Below, one piece after another: positions 57,631 to 64,000 of a stretch of DNA of 64,000 bases; position 1 is the first letter of the stretch; the number at the start of each line of letters is the position of its first letter. The stretch lies in assembly GCA_015847255.1 (NCBI GenBank), contig JADLZK010000238.1, positions 1 through 64,000 on the forward strand, written 5' to 3'. The notes below the pieces were generated by a model. It was given only the letters and a program-made list of their open reading frames with translations. It had not been told where the DNA came from and searched no databases. The stretch comes from Hyparrhenia diplandra (taxonomy: Eukaryota > Streptophyta > Magnoliopsida > Poales > Poaceae). The translations under genes and the position numbers were made by a program.

Positions 57631-60600
57631 GGTACATAGGAAGTTAGGGTGGATAGGTTAGATGATGGTAAGATCAATTACATTGCCTTCCCCAACCGTT
57701 AATATATGTTTCGGATGTGACATTAGGGGACTGGCTGGCGTTGATTTCAGCGCGAACTACAAACAAAGAGAAGTTTCGGTCCGGCGATACCACAGAGCTA
57801 GACTTTTTGGCGGTTGTGGAATCAAATGCCTCACCCTAGAGAACCTAAATTTGAACAAGTGGACCATTAGAGAGTTTTTCTATGAATCACTTGCCATAGG
57901 CCTCAAAGTAGCACTTTTTTTTTTTTTTTTTGAACTCAAAGTAGCACTTGTTTAGAGTGAAATCTTAGAATTCCATCAAAAATCTCTATGTCGACCTACC
58001 AACCGAAACAAGAAGGGTAACGACACGAAAGGCACATAGGAAGTTAGGCGGATAGGTTAGATGATGGTAGGATCAATTACATTGCGTTCGCTAACCGTTA
58101 ATATATGTTTCTAGATGTGACATTAGGGACTGCTGGCGTTGATTTCAGCGCGAACTATGAACAAAGAGAAGTTTCTAATCCGGCGATAGAATCGAGCTAG
58201 ACTTTTTTGCGGATGTGGAATCAAATGCCTAACCCTATAGAACTTAAATTTGAACAAGTGGACCATTAGAGAGTTTTTCTATGAATCACTTGCCATAGGC
58301 CTCAAAGTAGCACTTGTTTAGAGTGAAATCTTGGAATTCCATCAAAAATCTCTATGTCGACCAACGAACCGAAACAAGAAGGGGAACGGCACGAAAGGTA
58401 CATAGGAAGTTAGGGTGAATAGGTTAGATGATGGTAGGATCAATTACATTGCGTTCCCCAACCGTTAATATATGTTTTCGGATGTGACATTAGGGACTGG
58501 CCGGCGTTGATTTCAGCGCGAACTCAAAACAATGAGGTGTTTCCAACCCGGCGATAGAATCGAGCAGACTTTTTTTCGCGGTTGTGGAATCAAATGCCTC
58601 GCCCTAGGGAACCTAAATTCGAACAAGTGGACCATTAGAGAGTTTTTCTAAGAATCACTTGCCATAGGCCTCAAAGTAGCACTAGTTTAGTGTGAAATCT
58701 TGGAATTCCATCGAAAATTTACGTGTCGACCAACGAACCAAAACAAGAAGGGGAACGACACGAAAGGTACATAGGAACTTAGGGTGGATAGGTTAGATGA
58801 TGGTAGGATCAATTACATTGCGATCCCCAAACGTTAATATATGTTTTGGATGTGACATTAGGGACTGGCGCGTTGATTTCAGCGCGAACTCAAAACAAAG
58901 AGATGTTTCCAATCCGGCGATAGAATCGAGCAAGATTTTTTTTTGCGGTTGTGGAATCAAATGCCTCGACCTAGAGAACCTAAATTCGAACAAGTGGACC
59001 ATTAGAGTGTTTTTCTAAGAATCACTTGCCATAGGCCTCAAAGTAGCACTTGTTTAGAGTGAAATCTTGGAATTCCATCGAAAATCTCGTAGGTCGACCA
59101 ACGAACCGAAACAAGAAGGGGAACGACATGAAAGGTACATAGGAAGTTAGGGTGGATAGGTTAGATGATGGTAGGATCAATTACATTGCCTTCCCCAACC
59201 GTTAATATATGTTTTGGATGTGACATTAGGGATTTGCTGGCGTTGATTTCGGCGCGAACTACAAACAAAGAGAAGTTTCCAATCCGCGATAGAATCGAGC
59301 TTGACTTTTTTTGCGGTTGTGGAATCAAATGCCTCGCCCTAGAGAACCTAAATTTGAACAAGTGGACCATTAGAGAGTTTTTCTATGAATCACTTGCCAT
59401 AGGCCTCAAAGTAGCACTTGTTTAGAGTGAAATCTTGGAATTCCATCGAAAATCAGGTGTGTCGACCTACGAACCCCGAAACAAGAAGGGGAGCGACACG
59501 AAAGGTACATAGAAGTTAGGGTGGATAGGTTAGATGATGGTTGGATCAATTACATTGCGTTCCCCAACCGTTAATATATGTTTCTGGATGTGACATTAGG
59601 GATCTCTTTGGCGTTGATTTCAGTGCGAACTCAAAACAAAGAGAAGTTTCAATCCGGCGATAGAATGGAGCTAGACTTTTCGCGGTTGTGGAATCAAATG
59701 CCTCGCCCTAGAGAACCTAAATTCGAACAAGTGGACCATTAGAGAGTTTTTCTAAGAATCACTTGCCATCGGCCTCAAAGTAGCACTTTTTTTTTTAACT
59801 CAAAGTAGCACTTGTTTAGAGTGAAATCTTAGAATTCCATCAAAAATCTCTATGTCGACCTACGAATCGAAACAAGAAGGGTAACGACACGAAAAGGCAC
59901 ATAGGAAGTCAGGGTGGATAGGTTAGATGATGGTAGGATCAATTACATTGCGTTTCGCCAACCGTTAATATATGTTTCTAGATGTGACATTAGGAATTTG
60001 GCTTGGCGTTGATTTCAGCGCGAACTATGAACAAAGAGAAGTTTCCAATCCGGCGATAGAATCGAGCTAGACTTTTTGGCGGATGTGGAATCAAATGCCT
60101 AACCCTATAGAACTTAAATTTGAACAAGTGGACCATTAGAGAGTTTTTCTATGAATCACTTGCCATAGGCCTCAAAGTAGCACTTGTTTAGAGTGAAATC
60201 TTGGAATTCCACCAAAAATCTACGTGGTCGACCTACGAACCGAAACAAGAAGGGGAACGGCACGAAAGGTACATAGGAAGTTAGGGTGGATAGGTTAGAT
60301 GATGGTTGGATCAATTACATTGCGTTCCCCAACCGTTAATATATATTTCTGGATGTGACATTAGGGATTGCTGGCGTTGATTTTAGCGCGAACTCAAAAC
60401 AAAGAGAAGTTTCCAATCCGGCGATAGAATCGAGCTATACTTTTTCGCGGTTGTGGAATCAAATGCCTTGCCCTAGAGAATCTAAATTTGAACAAGTGGA
60501 CCATTAGAGAGTTTTTCTAAGAATAATAACTTGCCATAGGCCTCAAAGTAGCACTTGTTTAGAGTGAAATCTTGGAATTCCATCGAAAATCTCTGCGGTC

Positions 60601-63600
60601 GACCAACGAACCCGAAACAAGAAGGGGAACGACACTAAAGGTACATAGGAAGTTTGGGTGGATAGGTTAGATGATGGTAGGATCAATTACATTGCGTTCC
60701 CCAACCGTTAATATATGTTTCGGATGTGACATTAGGGACTGGCGGGCGTTGATTTCAGCTTGAACTCAAAACAAAGAGAAGTTTCCAATCCGCGATAGAA
60801 TCGAGATAGACTTTTTCGCGGTTGTGGAATAAAATGCCTCGCCCTAGAGAACCTAAATTCGAACAAGTGGACCATTAGAGAGTTTTTCTAAGAATCACTT
60901 GCCATAGGCCTCAAAGTAGCACTTGTTTAGAGTGAAATCTTGGAATTCCATCGAAAATCTCGTATTCGACCAACGAACCGAAACAAGAAGGGGAACGGCA
61001 TGAAAGGTACATAGGAACTTAGGGTGGATAGGTTAGATGATGGTAGGATCAATTACATTGCGTTCCCCAACCGTTAATATATGTTTCTGGATGTGACATT
61101 AGGGACTGCTGGCGTTGATTTCAGCGCGAACTCAAAACAAAGAGAAGTTTCCAATCCGACGATAGAATCGAGCTATACTTTTTCGCGGTTGTGGAATCAA
61201 ATGCCTCGCCCTAGAGAACCTAAATTTGAACAAGTGGACCATTAGAGAGTTTTTCTATGAATCACTTGCCATAGGCCTCAAAGTAGCACTTGTTTAGAGT
61301 GAAATCTTGGAATTCCATCGAAAATCTGTGTGTCGACCTACGAACCGAAACAAGAAGGGGAACGACACGAAAGGTACATAGAAGTTAGGGTGGATAGGTT
61401 AGATGATGGTTGGATCAATTACATTGCGTTCCCCAACCGTTAATATATGTTTCTGGATGTGACATTTGGGACTGCTGGCGTTGATTTCAGCGCGAACTCA
61501 AAACAAAGAGAAGTTTCCAATCCGGCGATAGAATGGAGCTAGACTTTTTCGCGGTTGTGGAATCAAATGCCTCGCCCTAGAGAACCTAAATTCGAACAAG
61601 TGGACCATTAGAGAGTTTTTCTAAGAATCACTTGCCATCGGCCTCAAAGTAGCACTTGTTTTTTTTTTTTTTTAACTCAAAGTAGCACTTGTTTAGAGTG
61701 AAATCTTAGAATTCCATCAAAAATCTCTATGTCGACCTACGAACCGAAACAAGAAGGGTAACGACACGAAAGGCACATAGGAAGTTAGGGTGGATAGGTT
61801 AGATGATGGTAGGATCAATTACATTGCGTTCGCCAACCGTTAATATATGTTTCTAGATGTGACATTAGGGACTGCTGGCGTTGATTTCAGCGCGAACTAT
61901 GAACAAAGAGAAGTTTCCAATCCGGCGATAGAATCGAGCTAGACTTTTTTGCGGATGTGGAATCAAATGCCTAACCCTATAGAACTTAAATTTGAACAAG
62001 TGGACCATTAGAGAGTTTTTCTATGAATCACTTGCCATAGGCCTCAAAGTAGCACTTGTTTAGAGTGAAATCTTGGAATTCCACCAAAAATCTCTGTGTC
62101 GACCTACGAACCGAAACAAGAAGGGGAACGGCACGAAAGGTACATAGGAAGTTAGGGTGGATAGGTTAGATGATGGTTGGATCAATTACATTGCGTTCCC
62201 CAACCGTTATATATATTTTCGGATGTGACATTAGGGGGGCTGGCGTTGATTTCAGCGCGAACTCAAAACAAAGAGAAGTTTCCAATCCGACGATAGAATC
62301 GAGCTATACTTTTTCGCGGTTGTGGAATCAAATGCCTTGCCCTAGAGAATCTAAATTTGAACAAGTGGACCATTAGAGAGTTTTTCTAAGAATAACTTGC
62401 CATAGGCCTCAAAGTAGCACTTGTTTAGAGTGAAATCTTGGAATTCCATCGAAAATCTCTCGTGGTCGACCAACGAACCGAAAACAAGAAGGGGAACGAC
62501 ACGAAAGGTACATAGGAAGTTTGGGTGGATAGGTTAGATGATGGTAGGATCAATTACATTGCGTTCCCCAACCGTTAATATATGTTTACGGATGTGACAT
62601 TAGGGACTGGCTGGCGTTGATTTCAGCGAACTCAAAACAAAGAGAAGTTTCCAATCCGCGATAGAATCGAGATAGACTTTTTCGCGGTTGTGGAATAAAA
62701 TGCCTCGCCCTAGAGAACCTAAATTCGAACAAGTGGACCATTAGAGAGTTTTTCTAAGAATCACTTGCCATAGGCCTCAAAGTAGCACTTGTTTAGAGTG
62801 AAATCTTGGAATTCCATCGAAAATCTACGTGTCGACCAACGAACGAAACAAGAAGGGGAACGGCATGAAAGGTACATAGGAACTTAGGGTGGATAGGTTA
62901 GATGATGGTAGGATCAATTACATTGCGTTCCCCAACCGTTAATATATGTTTTTGGATGTGACATTAGGGAATTTGGGCGGGCGTTGATTTCAGCGCGAAC
63001 TCAAAACAAAGAGAAGTTTCCAATCCGACGATAGAATCGAGCTATACTTTTTCGCGGTTGTGGAATCAAATGCCTCGCCCTAGAGAACCTAAATTTGAAC
63101 AAGTGGACCATTAGAGAGTTTTTCTATGAATCACTTGCCATAGGCCTCAAAGTAGCACTTGTTTAGAGTGAAATCTTGGAATTCCATCGAAAATCTGTGT
63201 GTCGACCTACGAACCCGAAACAAGAAGGGAACGACACGAAAGGTACATAGAAGTTAGGGTGGATAGGTTAGATGATGGTTGGATCAATTACATTGCGTTC
63301 CCCAACCGTTAATATATGTTTACGGATGTGACATTTGGGGGGCGGGCGTTGATTTCAGCGCGAACTCAAAACAAAGAGAAGTTTCCAATCCGGCGATAGA
63401 ATGGAGCTAGACTTTTTTCGCGGTTGTGGAATCAAATGCCTCGCCCTAGAGAACCTAAATTCGAACAAGTGGACCATTAGAGAGTTTTTCTAAGAATCAC
63501 TTGCCATCGGCCTCAAAGTAGCACTTGTTTTTTTTTTTTTTAACTCAAAGTAGCACTTGTTTAGAGTGAAATCTTAGAATTCCATCAAAAATCTCTATGT

Positions 63601-64000
63601 CGACCTACGAACCGAAACAAGAAGGGTAACGACACGAAAGGCACATAGGAAGTTAGGGTGGATAGGTTAGATGATGGTAGGATCAATTACATTGCGTTCG
63701 CCAACCGTTAATATATGTTTCTAGATGTGACATTAGGGACTGCTGGCGTTGATTTCAGCGCGAACTATGAACAAAGAGAAGTTTCCAATCCGGCGATAGA
63801 ATCGAGCTAGACTTTTTTGCGGATGTGGAATCAAATGCCTAACCCTATAGAACTTAAATTTGAACAGGTGGACCATTAGAGAGTTTTTCTATGAATCACT
63901 TGCCATAGGCCTCAAAGTAGCACTTGTTTAGAGTGAAATCTTGGAATTCCACCAAAAATCTACGCGGTCGACCTCTGAACCGAAACAAGAAGGGGAACGG
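57631..64000 (+). repeat. Satellite array, right, with five-monomer higher-order repeat
   Basis: About 17 monomers in the same orientation as the other arrays start mid-monomer at gtacataggaag. Poly(T) markers near 57917, 59787, 61660 and 63528 are spaced 1870, 1873 and 1868 bp, which is five monomers. Successive units share position-specific variants: ggaacttaggg in the fourth monomer, atagaagttaggg and gaatggagctag in the fifth, and ttccaccaaaaatc in the second. The array runs off the right edge of the window. Confidence 0.95.

Noticed and set aside
1..64000. tRNA, rRNA or small RNA genes
   Set aside because: No cloverleaf with A/B boxes and no rRNA core words were recognised. The tRNA-Asp-like pieces at 44588 and 53613 are primer sites next to LTRs.

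Overview
This window looks like heterochromatin from a large, repeat-rich plant genome, most likely a grass. No host gene, rRNA, tRNA or CRISPR array could be supported. Nearly every base belongs to one of two classes. The first is a tandem satellite with a monomer of about 367 bp (measured steps 366-374 bp). The second is a set of LTR retrotransposons inserted into it. The plant assignment rests on a Tekay-type chromovirus with a C-terminal chromodomain remnant, Athila-type elements primed by tRNA-Asp, and long GC-rich LTR blocks. The species cannot be named from sequence alone.

Layout. (1) 1-14247: satellite array, broken at 1115-1960 by an 846-bp insert with terminal inverted repeats. Past the insert the array is organised mainly as a four-monomer higher-order repeat (HOR) of about 1.5 kb. 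(2) 14248-29853: a Tekay-like Ty3/gypsy element on the + strand, with a 5.57-kb 5' LTR, decayed gag-protease-RT-RNase H-integrase-chromodomain, a polypurine tract and a 3' LTR missing its last ~0.9 kb. (3) 29854-37400: satellite carrying a 2.55-kb multi-monomer block present twice. (4) 37401-57630: a minus-strand composite. A gag/protease-only element (element 2) with 1.76-kb LTRs is arranged LTR-internal-LTR-partial internal. An Athila-like element (element 3, 45092-54935, 1.3-kb LTRs, gag-pol) is nested inside its second LTR. (5) 57631-64000: satellite again, now with a five-monomer HOR of about 1.87 kb.

How the parts relate. Elements 2 and 3 share LTR termini, tRNA-Asp-type priming sites, polypurine tracts and stretches of LTR and 3' internal sequence. 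Element 2 shows no RT or integrase, so an Athila-like relative of element 3 is a plausible source of its missing functions. All coding regions are interrupted by stops and frame changes. In the satellite, one monomer class is preceded by a poly(T)-GAG insert flanked by a 16-bp duplication, which reads as a tiny retroposition event later amplified with the HOR.

Caution. Many differences between otherwise near-identical copies (HOR units, LTR pairs, coding motifs) cluster at short G/C-containing words such as CTG, CAG and CCGG, and change length. This pattern suggests sequencing or consensus error at methylated sites, so some frameshifts and stops may not be real. No clearly new biological system was found. 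The most interesting items are the retroposon-tagged HOR, the satellite words interleaved in the 1.1-2.0 kb insert, and the two-protease gag-only element.
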